Positions 25,001 to 32,670 of a stretch of DNA of 64,000 nt are shown here, piece by piece. The notes beneath the pieces were generated by a model. That model searched no databases. It saw only the letters and a program-made list of their open reading frames with translations, and was not told the DNA's origin. The stretch covers positions 1-64,000 of the forward strand of contig CANQQV010000005.1 in the NCBI GenBank assembly GCA_947626095.1, written 5' to 3'. Source of the stretch: an uncultured Bacilli bacterium (lineage in GTDB: Bacteria > Bacillota_I > Bacilli_A > RF39 > UBA660). Each line of letters starts with the position of its first letter. Positions within the stretch are counted from its first letter, which is position 1. The position numbers were made by a program, and so were the translations under genes.

Positions 25001-26106
25001 GTATCATATGTTAAATCGTTACCATGGCCACCAACTATTTTTCGATAATTTAAACCTTTATTGCCATTAGTTACTATACCGGCAGTAACTTGTTCAGTTG
25101 AATAAGTACCTGATTTATTTAGGTTATAACTTAATAATAAACCTTGGGCTTTTTCATTTTTGTTGGAATAAAATATTAAATTATCACCAGCCCAAGTAAC
25201 TCCTTGAAGTTGAGTATATTTACCTTTTTCTTTGTTCTTATCATCTTTTAAAGCTTGACTTAATTCTTTAACTGGAGCAGTATCAATCATACCGTTTAAG
25301 ATAGATTCATTAGAATAAGTATATTCTTTATCAACATAGCCAAAATTAGCATAATTGGTTAACTTTATATTGGTTTTACTGGCTTGCTTGCTACTAAATA
25401 TTTTCTTATTCAAAGTTATAACTGGTCTAATTCCTCTAGAGCCGGTTTTTTTCGCATAATTAATATTACCAGTATAAGTAACGCATAAGGCGTAATTACT
25501 ATCGTCAGTAGCAGAATTATTCGTCCAATATCCTGGAGGACTAGCTTTTTCTTTACCATTTAAATATTGTTTATTATTTAAAAAATAGAATGAGTTAATA
25601 TAAGTAAATGATACTTTTACATCTGGGGAAATAGCTGAATAACCATCAGTTTTTTTGGCAGGTGATTTACTAGTATCAATTTTTAATATGTTATATATTT
25701 GTTTTTTAGTTATAATAGATGGAGTTAATTTTTGACCTTTTTCATCAACCCAATTTAATTTATTTAATTCGGTTTTTCTATCTGTCCAAGAAGCAAAACC
25801 AATATCGTGGTCCAACATAACTTTAACTTGAGAATTGCTTGTATCACTATCCTCTATGACAAAGAAACGGTAGCAATTGACATTATTATAAGGTGTCCAG
25901 TAATTACTACAAGTAGTACCTTTAATAGGGTTATAATATACATATTCGCCGATTCTATAAACTGGATATGTTTCAGAAGACAAAAAATCTTTGATTCTTG
26001 TAATTACAACAGATATTTGATTTCTAAATATAAAAGAAAATATTATAGCAATCATTACAATTAACAGCATTGTAAGGGAAAGAAATGTTCTTTTTTTACT
26101 TCTCAT
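22036..26106 (-). CDS. Large surface protein with eight Ig-like (Big_2) repeats
   Basis: 1356 residues. An N-terminal membrane helix/signal anchor (about 8-30) is followed by a Tyr/Cys-containing domain (about 45-240), a beta-rich region with propeller-like repeats (about 290-560), then eight bacterial Ig-like repeats of 75-85 residues, each with the pattern WSSxxxxIATVxxxGxVxAxxxGTxxITA. The end is a Pro/Glu linker, NPITG, a hydrophobic helix and basic residues, i.e. a sortase-like or C-terminal anchor. Probable cell-envelope adhesin or scaffold; ligand unknown. AGAGGTG precedes the ATG, with a TATAAT at 26130-26135. Confidence 0.85.
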   Translation of the reverse strand: MRSKKRTFLSLTMLLIVMIAIIFSFIFRNQISVVITRIKDFLSSETYPVYRIGEYVYYNPIKGTTCSNYWTPYNNVNCYRFFVIEDSDTSNSQVKVMLDHDIGFASWTDRKTELNKLNWVDEKGQKLTPSIITKKQIYNILKIDTSKSPAKKTDGYSAISPDVKVSFTYINSFYFLNNKQYLNGKEKASPPGYWTNNSATDDSNYALCVTYTGNINYAKKTGSRGIRPVITLNKKIFSSKQASKTNIKLTNYANFGYVDKEYTYSNESILNGMIDTAPVKELSQALKDDKNKEKGKYTQLQGVTWAGDNLIFYSNKNEKAQGLLLSYNLNKSGTYSTEQVTAGIVTNGNKGLNYRKIVGGHGNDLTYDTKLKKILVVGPYKYNYVSLYNNDSDLSYSSVIKTPIAYTGITYDKFHDKYIGSYARRYYIVSKDFQQRLYSIDSIALGVTGGIEYHNGYLYTIVYQSTNSCTPGNAGYHKYSMYCYEPHATSDVIVYNAKLNQNGTPNVNFGKVVKVFHISDQIGEIESLSFKGNKLYLGYATRKTDNTYGYKFYTTSEATFKPKITQKPELSGNNIKITLSSKDEIKAPDGWTQSNTTTVTKTFSPTTKNPTVQVCDYYNNCTNVVVDIETPAAEYAKIVNSVTLNQTSLNMNAGSQFTLVATVSPTTALDKTITWSSTNAGVASVNNNGVVSAISNGVAVIKATSSNGKEAQCTVTVTTEPTGITLSQNQLTLNVEDVYNLTANVLPSTASNQTVNWTSSNQGVAMVDSTGKITALSKGTTTITASTSNNKTANCVVNVTDNATSIKLNYTDYTLERTNTFNLIATITPANITNKNIRWSTNNATIATVDQTGKVTGINNGTAIITATTENGNLSATCVVRVITKVKSLSIVPSELNMNVNDFQTLKVQITPTTATDKNVIWHSQDGNIATVSNTGIVRALQNGTTTITASTSDGSVTASVKVNVTTQVTKIAIPKKNYVLYVGDQANIEYQVLPTTASNKVINFTSSTPRIATVNEQGQITAVAPGNTTIKLTSHNNIEENVIVSVLNKPTNDETKKITFNKTNYQIKAGESQKVDYTLTGYTLEDINWSSSDEEVATVDNEGNILAKNNGTTIIKAISKDNKSKSECLVYVRKAVNKFTITGTYNLPKRAKQKMTFIMEPSDVTNKDIKWQSSDEQVAIINEEGIVTALSVGTTKITGTIEEDNISSSVQLTVSETPDRIEIVKTQDVLRLDENLTLTYKVYPENLEITNIKWSSNNDKIATIDSKGNIIAHDLGTVTITVEIEGTDISDSTEITIIESLNGPQPDDSETQPPEEDKPQNPITGYFARFIIILMFMLPLISIIRKVYKEKIFKI

Positions 26107-26268
26107 AACTCACACCTCTATTCTTTATAATTATACAATAAAATCATATAGCCAAATCATTATTTATATTTTATTTTACGTGCTTTAATAAAATTTATCG
26201 ATATATTATAAATTCTTAAATGAGCTATGAATAATGAATTTTGAACATTTAATTAAGTTATTAAAATT

Positions 26269-27291
26269 CTATTTAGTAAAATGACCGTAACGTGATAAAG
26301 GTTCATATTTAATTTTCTTTAAATTTAATTTTTTAATAATATTTTGTGGTTCACATAATTCATACCAACTAGATGGTACTTCATAATCACCTGAGTTAGT
26401 TTTAGCATAGATAGCTAATGGGTTTTTTAGACCAATAGCATAAGATATCTGAATTTCACACCAATTATATTTTGAATTGGTTTTAACTACTTGTTTAGCT
26501 AGTTCTCTGGCCATATAGGCACCTGATCTATCAACTTTGGTTGGATCTTTACCAGAAAAAGCACCACCACCGACTGAAGCAAATGACTGGTAAGTATCAA
26601 CAACAATTTTACGGCCAGTTAAACCGGTATCGCCTTCAAAACCACCAATTAAAAAACGACCTGTTGGATTAATAATAAATTCTTCGATTTCAACATTGTA
26701 TTTTTGGCATATTTTTAAACATAAATCCTTTATTATTTGATCAGTTTCTGCACGATTTTCTTCAGTATTTTGATAGCAGATAGTAAATGTTTTTATTTTT
26801 TGTAATTTGTTATTTTCATAAAGGCCGGTTATTTCAGCCTTACCATCAGATTTAAAACGAGAATCTTTAATTCTTAATCTATCGTATTCCTGACTTAGTT
26901 CCTGTAAGATAACCATGGCAGTTGGGAGATATTTATCTGTATCTTGACAAGCGTAACCAAACATCATGCCGTTGTCACCGGCACCTCCTACTACGTTGTT
27001 TGTTCCAAGAGCTATATCTGGGCTTTGTAATCCTAAGTTATTAATTATTTCATAATTGGTATTATATCCAACATCTTTTAAAACTCTTTTGACTACTTTT
27101 TCGATATTTATTTGGGCTTTACTAGTTACTTCACCACTAATAAATATCTTGCTTTTTCCGCCCATTACTTCAATACCACATCGGCTATCAGTATCTCCTT
27201 TAAGATAAGCATCTAATAGGGCATCGCTAATTTGGTCACATACTTTATCTGGGTGACCTCTAAAGACTATTTCATTGGTGAATAATTTCAT
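26269..27291 (-). CDS. metK: S-adenosylmethionine synthetase (short, divergent form)
   Basis: 340 residues, shorter than the usual 380-400. Makes S-adenosylmethionine from methionine and ATP. Motifs present: GHPDKVCDQISDALLDA, GAGDNGMMFGYA (usually GAGDQG), GRFLIGGFEGDTGLTGRKIVVDTY (usually GGPxGD) and GGGAFSGKDPTKVDRSGAY. The substitutions in the second and third motifs are unusual but conservative in layout. AAGGA precedes the ATG. A SAM-I riboswitch lies immediately upstream, which supports the assignment and shows feedback control. Confidence 0.93.
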   Translation of the reverse strand: MKLFTNEIVFRGHPDKVCDQISDALLDAYLKGDTDSRCGIEVMGGKSKIFISGEVTSKAQINIEKVVKRVLKDVGYNTNYEIINNLGLQSPDIALGTNNVVGGAGDNGMMFGYACQDTDKYLPTAMVILQELSQEYDRLRIKDSRFKSDGKAEITGLYENNKLQKIKTFTICYQNTEENRAETDQIIKDLCLKICQKYNVEIEEFIINPTGRFLIGGFEGDTGLTGRKIVVDTYQSFASVGGGAFSGKDPTKVDRSGAYMARELAKQVVKTNSKYNWCEIQISYAIGLKNPLAIYAKTNSGDYEVPSSWYELCEPQNIIKKLNLKKIKYEPLSRYGHFTK

Positions 27292-27325
27292 TTTATAAAT
27301 TCCTTCTTTCTATCTTGAAATCCAT

Positions 27326-27455
27326 AAAAAAGATGTTCAAGATAACCTTGAACATCACATAGTTTAAAGTTATCTTATCGATCTAGCTTTACCACCTAAT
27401 CTAATAGGTTGGTGTGATTTCATAGGGCTAGTCCCTCCATCACTCTTTATAAGAT
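27326..27455 (-). promoter_or_regulatory. SAM-I (S-box) riboswitch with terminator
   Basis: On the minus strand the aptamer (27455-27372) has TCTTATAAAGAG, GATGGAGGGACTAGCCCTATGAAA, CACCAACC, a variable hairpin, GGTGGTAAAGC, and closing GATAAGA: the S-box core in order. An expression-platform terminator follows (10-bp stem GATGTTCAAG/CTTGAACATC, 27332-27356, then T6). SAM binding should terminate metK transcription. Confidence 0.95.
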
Positions 27456-27465
27456 TTCTAGTTAA

Positions 27466-27494
27466 ATTATACTACGATTGATTATTAATAACAA
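27466..27494 (-). promoter_or_regulatory. Promoter of the SAM riboswitch-metK unit
   Basis: -35 TTGTTA (27489-27494), 17-bp spacer, -10 TATAAT (27466-27471) on the minus strand. The rest of 27472-27602 is AT-rich spacer between divergent genes with no other feature seen. Confidence 0.75.
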
Positions 27495-27574
27495 GATATA
27501 GTAAATAAACACACTGTTGATTTGTTATATAAATTATATGTACATTATTTTCTTTAAAAATTTATTCATCATGA

Positions 27575-27580
27575 TATAAT
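27575..27580 (+). promoter_or_regulatory. -10 element of the membrane protein gene at 27603
   Basis: TGATATAAT, an extended -10, 22 bp before the chosen start; no good -35 box. Confidence 0.5.
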
Positions 27581-27602
27581 TTTAATGAAAGTAGGTTTTA
27601 AA

Positions 27603-28415
27603 ATGAGAGAAAAAACCAAAAATTTAAAAAAGGAAAAGATAGATACTAAAATTGATAATATTCAAGTTTTACGTCCTCTTAATGATAGTAATTCTTTAAC
27701 TTCAATCATTTTAGGTATTATAACAATTATTATTGCTTTATTTTTAGGAATTATTGCTTTACCTTTAGGAATTGTTGGCATTATTTTAGGAATTATAAGT
27801 AAGGCGAAAAATAAAATAGTCGCAATTATCTTAAATATTATTGGTATGAGTATAGCTGTTTTTACAACTATATTATTGGGAACATTACTTTTTAGTTTCT
27901 TCGAAAATGTTAAAAATGATTTTACTAATATTGATTTTGATAATTCCTTATATAATACAGACAACTTTGCTTTACCACTTAATAAATCGTGGTCAAAAGT
28001 TAAAGTTGAACCAAATGATATAGAAAGTCTTATGTATAAAGACAATGAATTGTATTTAATACCAGTCGGTGTTGAAAGTCTTGAAGATGTTGAAAACAAA
28101 TTAGCATGTAACTATGAAAATGTTGATTGTCAAAAAAAATTATATGATAATTTCTATAATTACTGGAACAATAATGAAGATATAAATCAGTTACTTGATG
28201 GAGAAGAAAAATTTAATAAATTAAAATATGATGCAGATTACATAACAATTAATTATGGAGAGACACCTGATACGGTCAATGGTAAATTATATTTAATTGT
28301 ATCTGACTTTAATAATATGGTTATTTGTTTTATTTCTAAAAGCGATCATTATGATAATAGTTATGATTATGTAGTTATAGACTTATTAAAAAATATATTA
28401 ATAACTAAGAATTAG
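27603..28415 (+). CDS. Membrane protein of unknown function
   Basis: 270 residues from ATG 27603, which has AGTAGG seven bases upstream; an in-frame ATG 18 bases earlier would sit inside the promoter/TSS region. Basic N-terminus (1-28), then two or three hydrophobic helices rich in Gly/Ile (about 36-105) resembling DUF4190-type membrane hairpins, and a 160-residue soluble domain with a Cys pair (CNYENVDCQKK) that might form a disulfide outside. I do not recognise a family for the soluble part. It is a single gene between metK and a bidirectional terminator. Confidence 0.75.
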   Translation: MREKTKNLKKEKIDTKIDNIQVLRPLNDSNSLTSIILGIITIIIALFLGIIALPLGIVGIILGIISKAKNKIVAIILNIIGMSIAVFTTILLGTLLFSFFENVKNDFTNIDFDNSLYNTDNFALPLNKSWSKVKVEPNDIESLMYKDNELYLIPVGVESLEDVENKLACNYENVDCQKKLYDNFYNYWNNNEDINQLLDGEEKFNKLKYDADYITINYGETPDTVNGKLYLIVSDFNNMVICFISKSDHYDNSYDYVVIDLLKNILITKN

Positions 28416-28441
28416 TAAAAATGATAGTAATTCGTAATAAA

Positions 28442-28474
28442 AAAATATAGAGTTGATTTTGAACTCTATATTTT
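28442..28474. terminator. Bidirectional terminator
   Basis: 13-bp stem AAAATATAGAGTT/AACTCTATATTTT with T/A runs on both sides, between two convergent genes. Confidence 0.85.
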
Positions 28475-29195
28475 ATTTTTGTAACGCTTGAATTAAATCG
28501 ATACGTTCACATCTATTTGTGTTTTCGTTATATAAAAAGTTATCTCCTAAACAAGTTATAGTAGCGGCTTTCTTGCTAGTTATAAGACATTCATCATCAG
28601 TTTGGAAGCCTTCTTCGCAAACTAAAGTGTCTATTGGTTCAGATGTTTTATAGCACTTGCCTTTGTATTCAATTGTATCACTAGGACAAGTCTTGGTAAT
28701 TTTAAAATCGATGGCAATTGTTTCTTTAGTAGAATAAGCTTTTAAGGTTTCATTATAGTTTTTCCAATAAGTAAGGTAGCATGTTCCACCATCTATATAA
28801 GTTTCATTTTGCGTTGTGATAATACTGCCTGATTCTAAAACTTTAATTGTGCCTTTGGCAATATCGGATGGTATTTCACAGGCAGTCAATATATCTTTAG
28901 GGTAAGTCTCATCACTTATACATTGTTTCTTATCATTAAAATGGAAGCCTTCTTCACAAGCCTTAGCTGGCACAGCAGGAACTAATTCAACTTTAGTACA
29001 TGTTCCATCAACAAGTTTAAAGCCATCTTCACAAGTTAGAGCTGCATCTTTAGAAACCGCAATGGCACAATTATTAGCTCTAAGTTCTCCTTCTTGACAA
29101 TAATATTCACTTTTACCATTTTCTTTTTGATAGCCACATCCAGTTAAACATAAAGTTAACAAAATAACTAACAATAAGGTTATTTTCTTTTTCAT
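28473..29195 (-). CDS. Cysteine-rich lipoprotein
   Basis: 240 residues. The start is ATG 29195 after GGGGTG. Signal peptide KKKITLLLVILLTLCLTGC with lipobox LTGC. The mature part has about 20 cysteines in loose C-x2-GF-...-C repeats (CEDGFKLVDGTC, CEEGFHFNDKKQC, CEEGFQTDDEC), reminiscent of growth-factor/EGF-like disulfide modules. Exposed on the outer face of the membrane; function unknown. The Cys content implies an oxidising environment or a disulfide-forming system. Confidence 0.85.
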   Translation of the reverse strand: MKKKITLLLVILLTLCLTGCGYQKENGKSEYYCQEGELRANNCAIAVSKDAALTCEDGFKLVDGTCTKVELVPAVPAKACEEGFHFNDKKQCISDETYPKDILTACEIPSDIAKGTIKVLESGSIITTQNETYIDGGTCYLTYWKNYNETLKAYSTKETIAIDFKITKTCPSDTIEYKGKCYKTSEPIDTLVCEEGFQTDDECLITSKKAATITCLGDNFLYNENTNRCERIDLIQALQK

Positions 29196-29216
29196 GTTTT
29201 CACCCCACGGATTGAT

Positions 29217-29246
29217 ATTATATGTTATATATTGAAAATATGTCAA
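29217..29246 (-). promoter_or_regulatory. Promoter of the Cys-rich lipoprotein gene
   Basis: Consensus -35 TTGACA (29241-29246), 18-bp spacer, consensus -10 TATAAT (29217-29222). Confidence 0.8.
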
Positions 29247-29349
29247 CATTTGGTTTAGAGAAATGTAAAATTTAAGACGATATTTTTCTTGTTAAATCTT
29301 TTTGTTATATAATATAGTATATTTAATTAATTGTTTGGGATGAATATAA

Positions 29350-30399
29350 ATGAAAAACAAATATAAACTAGTGATTATTGGTGCTGGTCCGGCGGGTATT
29401 AGTACAGCTTTGTACTTAAATGAACTAGGTATTAAGGACATATTAGTTGTTGAGAAATATAAGTATCCAAGGTATAAATGCTGTGCTGGGTATATTACAG
29501 ATAAAACTAAAAAGGAATATGAAAAATTAGGTCTTAGTATAGATGATTGTCATTATTCACTTATTAATGATTTTAAATTATTTTATAAGGGAAAATTAAA
29601 ACAAACGATTGTTAATAAGTTCTTATTTACTAACAGAAAAATTGATAGAGTTGAACTTGATTATGAATTTTATAAGTTATTAAAAAAGAAAAAAATTAAA
29701 ATATTAGAAAATACTTATATTAAAGATAATGATATGGAGAAAAATACTGTGTTGTTATCAGATGATAAAAAGGTTAATTATGGATACTTAGTCTTTGCTG
29801 ATGGAACTAATAGTTTTGGGAATAAATATCAAAAGGAATATAATAAACATTTAGCTATGCAAATGACGTTTCAAAGTGATAAGGAAGATGAAATACAAAT
29901 TCACTTTGGTTATTCTAAAAAAGGATACGTATGGATAAGTTCTTATCAAGGTATTACTAATGTTGGTCTTACAGATGTTTATAATAAATCAGTTAATTAT
30001 CAAGAATTATATAAAAAGATATTAGATGATAATGGATTTAATGTTGATACTAAAGAATTAAAAGGAACTTTTACGCCGATTGGAGTTAGAAAGCCTATTA
30101 TTAATGATAATATATTTTTTGTAGGGGATGCAGTTGGTGCTTGCGACCCATTAACATTATCTGGTTTGAAATATGCATTAAAGACAGGAGAATATGCTGC
30201 TTTAGCAATTAAAAATAATAGCAATAAAATATATCTTAAATATATTAAGAAATTAAGATTTAAATTTGGTTTTATGAAGATATTATTAAAAATATTTTAT
30301 CTTAAAGCTATATTGTTTTGCGTTTTTGAAATAGGCTGTCGTTTCTTTGGAAAGATTATTGAATTTGCATTTAACAATTTCTTTATTAATAAAAAGTAA
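29350..30399 (+). CDS. Geranylgeranyl-reductase-like FAD-dependent oxidoreductase
   Basis: 349 residues. N-terminal FAD-binding Rossmann motif VIIGAGPAGISTALYL (about 8-23), EKYKYPRYKCCAG (the GGR-family P-R-x-K-x-C-G segment), and a second FAD motif FVGDAVGACDPLTLSGLKYAL (about 258-278). Family members reduce prenyl chains or act as general flavin monooxygenase-like enzymes. Substrate unknown; archaeal-type lipids are not expected here, so menaquinone or polyprenol modification are possibilities. The C-terminal ~50 residues are hydrophobic and basic, suggesting membrane contact. Single gene with its own terminator. Confidence 0.85.
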   Translation: MKNKYKLVIIGAGPAGISTALYLNELGIKDILVVEKYKYPRYKCCAGYITDKTKKEYEKLGLSIDDCHYSLINDFKLFYKGKLKQTIVNKFLFTNRKIDRVELDYEFYKLLKKKKIKILENTYIKDNDMEKNTVLLSDDKKVNYGYLVFADGTNSFGNKYQKEYNKHLAMQMTFQSDKEDEIQIHFGYSKKGYVWISSYQGITNVGLTDVYNKSVNYQELYKKILDDNGFNVDTKELKGTFTPIGVRKPIINDNIFFVGDAVGACDPLTLSGLKYALKTGEYAALAIKNNSNKIYLKYIKKLRFKFGFMKILLKIFYLKAILFCVFEIGCRFFGKIIEFAFNNFFINKK

Positions 30400-30425
30400 A
30401 AGAAGACAAATATTTGTCTTCTTTT
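30398..30425. terminator. Bidirectional terminator
   Basis: 13-bp perfect stem AAAAGAAGACAAA/TTTGTCTTCTTTT with a 2-base gap, between convergent genes. Confidence 0.85.
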
Positions 30426-30433
30426 GTTATCTA

Positions 30434-31393
30434 TTATTTCTTTTTATGATTCTTATGGATAGTTAGAGCAAGAATAATTATTAATATAGTAAATAATACA
30501 GTCCCTACTATAATGGATATAATAATTTTTTTATTTAGTTTTATTCTATTATTTTCTGATGGTTCTTCTTTTATTGAATCTTGTGACTCGTTTTCTTTTT
30601 CTTCTTCGATTACTTTAACTTGGCGAGTTACATTTAAAATATATTCTTTTACTTCTTCATTTTCAGCTTTTACAGTAATTGTTATTTTATTTTGACCTTC
30701 TTGTAATTGATAAGTATCATTACCAGTAATAGTTGATTTTTCATCTTCGGGTATAGATGTAATAGTTAACTCTTCCACTTCGTTTGGTACTTCTATATTA
30801 TATTCTAAAGTATCTTTATTAAATTCAATTATTCCTGTGGAAAGATTTAACTCTTTTAAATAATTATTAGAAGATTTTGGCGTTTCAACTGGTTTTGGGG
30901 TAGTTTCGGTTTTATTATTAGTTGGTGTTTCTTTTTTAGGTGTTGGAACTTGATCAAGGTAAATAAAACCTACTAGAAAGCTACTCATTTCATCCATGTT
31001 TAAATAGCCACTATTAATGCCATCTTCAGTCATAGGTGATCCACCTTCAATATAATAGACAGTATCACCTTCTACTTCAACTACATATGATACATGGCCA
31101 CCCCAGCCTTCGCCATAATCCCATACCATTAAAGAATCTTTTTTAGGTTCTTTTCCTACAGAATAACCAGCTTTTTCGGCTTTACTATACCAAGTTTCAA
31201 CATAGTACCACAAAGGTAGTTCTACGCCCATTCGGTCTTTAGCTTGCTGCCATGCATACCATGTACAATTTATTATTTCACCACCAAAAATATTTTCTTC
31301 CATTTTAGGATATGGATTACTTTTAGCTGATACAAAGAAGATTGAAGTTATAAATAACAGAATAATATACAAATAATTAATTACTTTTTTCAT
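30434..31393 (-). CDS. CHAP-domain cell wall hydrolase with C-terminal anchor
   Basis: 319 residues: signal peptide (1-23), CHAP amidase/endopeptidase domain about 35-155 with catalytic Cys in INCTWYAWQ and His in GGHVSYV, a Pro/Thr linker, a cadherin-like beta-sandwich domain (YLKELNLSTGIIEFNKDTLEY ... EYILNVTRQ, about 180-260), an acidic linker and a C-terminal membrane helix followed by basic residues. Likely cleaves peptidoglycan cross-bridges while anchored at the surface. AGAGG precedes the ATG. Confidence 0.88.
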   Translation of the reverse strand: MKKVINYLYIILLFITSIFFVSAKSNPYPKMEENIFGGEIINCTWYAWQQAKDRMGVELPLWYYVETWYSKAEKAGYSVGKEPKKDSLMVWDYGEGWGGHVSYVVEVEGDTVYYIEGGSPMTEDGINSGYLNMDEMSSFLVGFIYLDQVPTPKKETPTNNKTETTPKPVETPKSSNNYLKELNLSTGIIEFNKDTLEYNIEVPNEVEELTITSIPEDEKSTITGNDTYQLQEGQNKITITVKAENEEVKEYILNVTRQVKVIEEEKENESQDSIKEEPSENNRIKLNKKIIISIIVGTVLFTILIIILALTIHKNHKKK

Positions 31394-31451
31394 AAACTAC
31401 CTCTTTTCACTTAAATTATATGTTTATTTTAAATGAAGAACAATATTAAAA

Positions 31452-32510
31452 TTATCGATGATATTTATTCATGTATTCAATAATTGTATAGTTGGGATTT
31501 GGTAATATGTTATCTTGTTCGCAACTGCCATAAAGAGCTTTTTCTAAATCCATATCCCACTGATTATTTATATCGAAATGCCAGTATTCACCTTCAAATT
31601 CAGTAAAGCTATTATTCTTTTTGACTAAATTACAAGAATTAATTAGATTGGTAGTAGGATATTTTAAAAGGTTACAAGTTATTCTTCTGATTATTAAGTA
31701 AGTTATTTCTTCGTCGGTTAATAGATGTTCTTTCTTTAATTTATTTTCAAAATAATTAAGATGAGCTATTTTATCAAATTTATCAAATTTACAACCATAG
31801 TTTAAAGCCTTACCATTACAATCACAGATAATTAAATCAATTGCTCCACCAGTATTATGAGTTGATGGTGGATTAAATGATGGGTAGGATACATAATATG
31901 GCATAATATAGGTTTCAATATGTTTAATTAATTCATCATTATTAGTAGTTTTGTTTTCTAATTTACTTTTCTCAATTAAAAGTTTTTTATTTAAGACTTC
32001 TTCATATAACTCTTTTTGACATTCATAGGTTCTATAACCATCAAAAACAATAAAACCATATTCTTCTGGTAAAAGTTTTAAATGTGTTAAAAGGCTTTCT
32101 AGAACTTGTTCTCTGACATATATTTTGGGATAAGTTCCTTTTCTTTGATCTTTAAAATAGACAGGTTCAACAAAAATTCGAGGATGAAGAGGAATAAATT
32201 CTCTTTTAGAATAATCGTATTTATTTAAAGCTACCAATGGTTCTTTTCTTATTTCAGTATTAATAATTTCTTTTTCTTGCCAGTTATCTTTTGACCTTAT
32301 TTGAATTGGTTGAAAATAATATAAATCTTTAGCAAAATAATGATAAAGTTGATTATTCTTAATTATATCCTTAATTCTAGTAAAAGTATCTGCATCTGCT
32401 TCTTTGAATAAAGTTTGTAATATTTTATCGTAATTCTTATTTATATATTCTATTTCTTCTTTTGTTTTATTAAAATTATTTAAAAGTTTTATGATGTCTT
32501 CTTCATTCAT
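31452..32510 (-). CDS. D-Ala-D-Ala dipeptidase (VanX family)
   Basis: 352 residues, longer than the ~200 of VanX because of an N-terminal helical extension (about 1-95). The M15D zinc site is intact: STHNTGGAIDL (Ser-x-His-x6-Asp) and the C-terminal EGEYWHFD (Glu-x-x-His). GYRTYECQKELYEE is also typical. It cleaves D-Ala-D-Ala; no vanA/vanH is nearby, so a wall-recycling role is more likely than glycopeptide resistance. No signal peptide, so cytoplasmic. GAAGG precedes the ATG. Confidence 0.88.
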   Translation of the reverse strand: MNEEDIIKLLNNFNKTKEEIEYINKNYDKILQTLFKEADADTFTRIKDIIKNNQLYHYFAKDLYYFQPIQIRSKDNWQEKEIINTEIRKEPLVALNKYDYSKREFIPLHPRIFVEPVYFKDQRKGTYPKIYVREQVLESLLTHLKLLPEEYGFIVFDGYRTYECQKELYEEVLNKKLLIEKSKLENKTTNNDELIKHIETYIMPYYVSYPSFNPPSTHNTGGAIDLIICDCNGKALNYGCKFDKFDKIAHLNYFENKLKKEHLLTDEEITYLIIRRITCNLLKYPTTNLINSCNLVKKNNSFTEFEGEYWHFDINNQWDMDLEKALYGSCEQDNILPNPNYTIIEYMNKYHR

Positions 32511-32563
32511 ATAGTGACCTTCTTTATTGTTTATATTATAACACAGTTCTTATAAGCTAAAGA

Positions 32564-32591
32564 AAAACTCGCATATATAAATGTGAGTTTT
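32564..32591 (-). terminator. Terminator of the MBOAT gene
   Basis: 11-bp stem (AAAACTCGCAT/ATGTGAGTTTT, one G-U pair), loop of six, then TTTTTC on the minus strand. Confidence 0.8.
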
Positions 32592-32670
32592 ATTTACTAC
32601 ATCAGTTTTTGTATTTTTTTCACTTTCCTAAGTGGAACATACTCCTGTTCTTAATGGTAAATATGAGTTT

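Noticed and set aside
26107-26268. AT palindrome near 26200 as a metK terminator
   Set aside because: Only about seven weak A-T pairs and no proper T-run; nothing else seen in this gap apart from the promoter of the surface protein.
31452-32510. VanX-like gene as part of a vancomycin resistance operon
   Set aside because: No vanH, ligase, VanS or VanR in the neighbourhood; stand-alone D-Ala-D-Ala dipeptidases are common.
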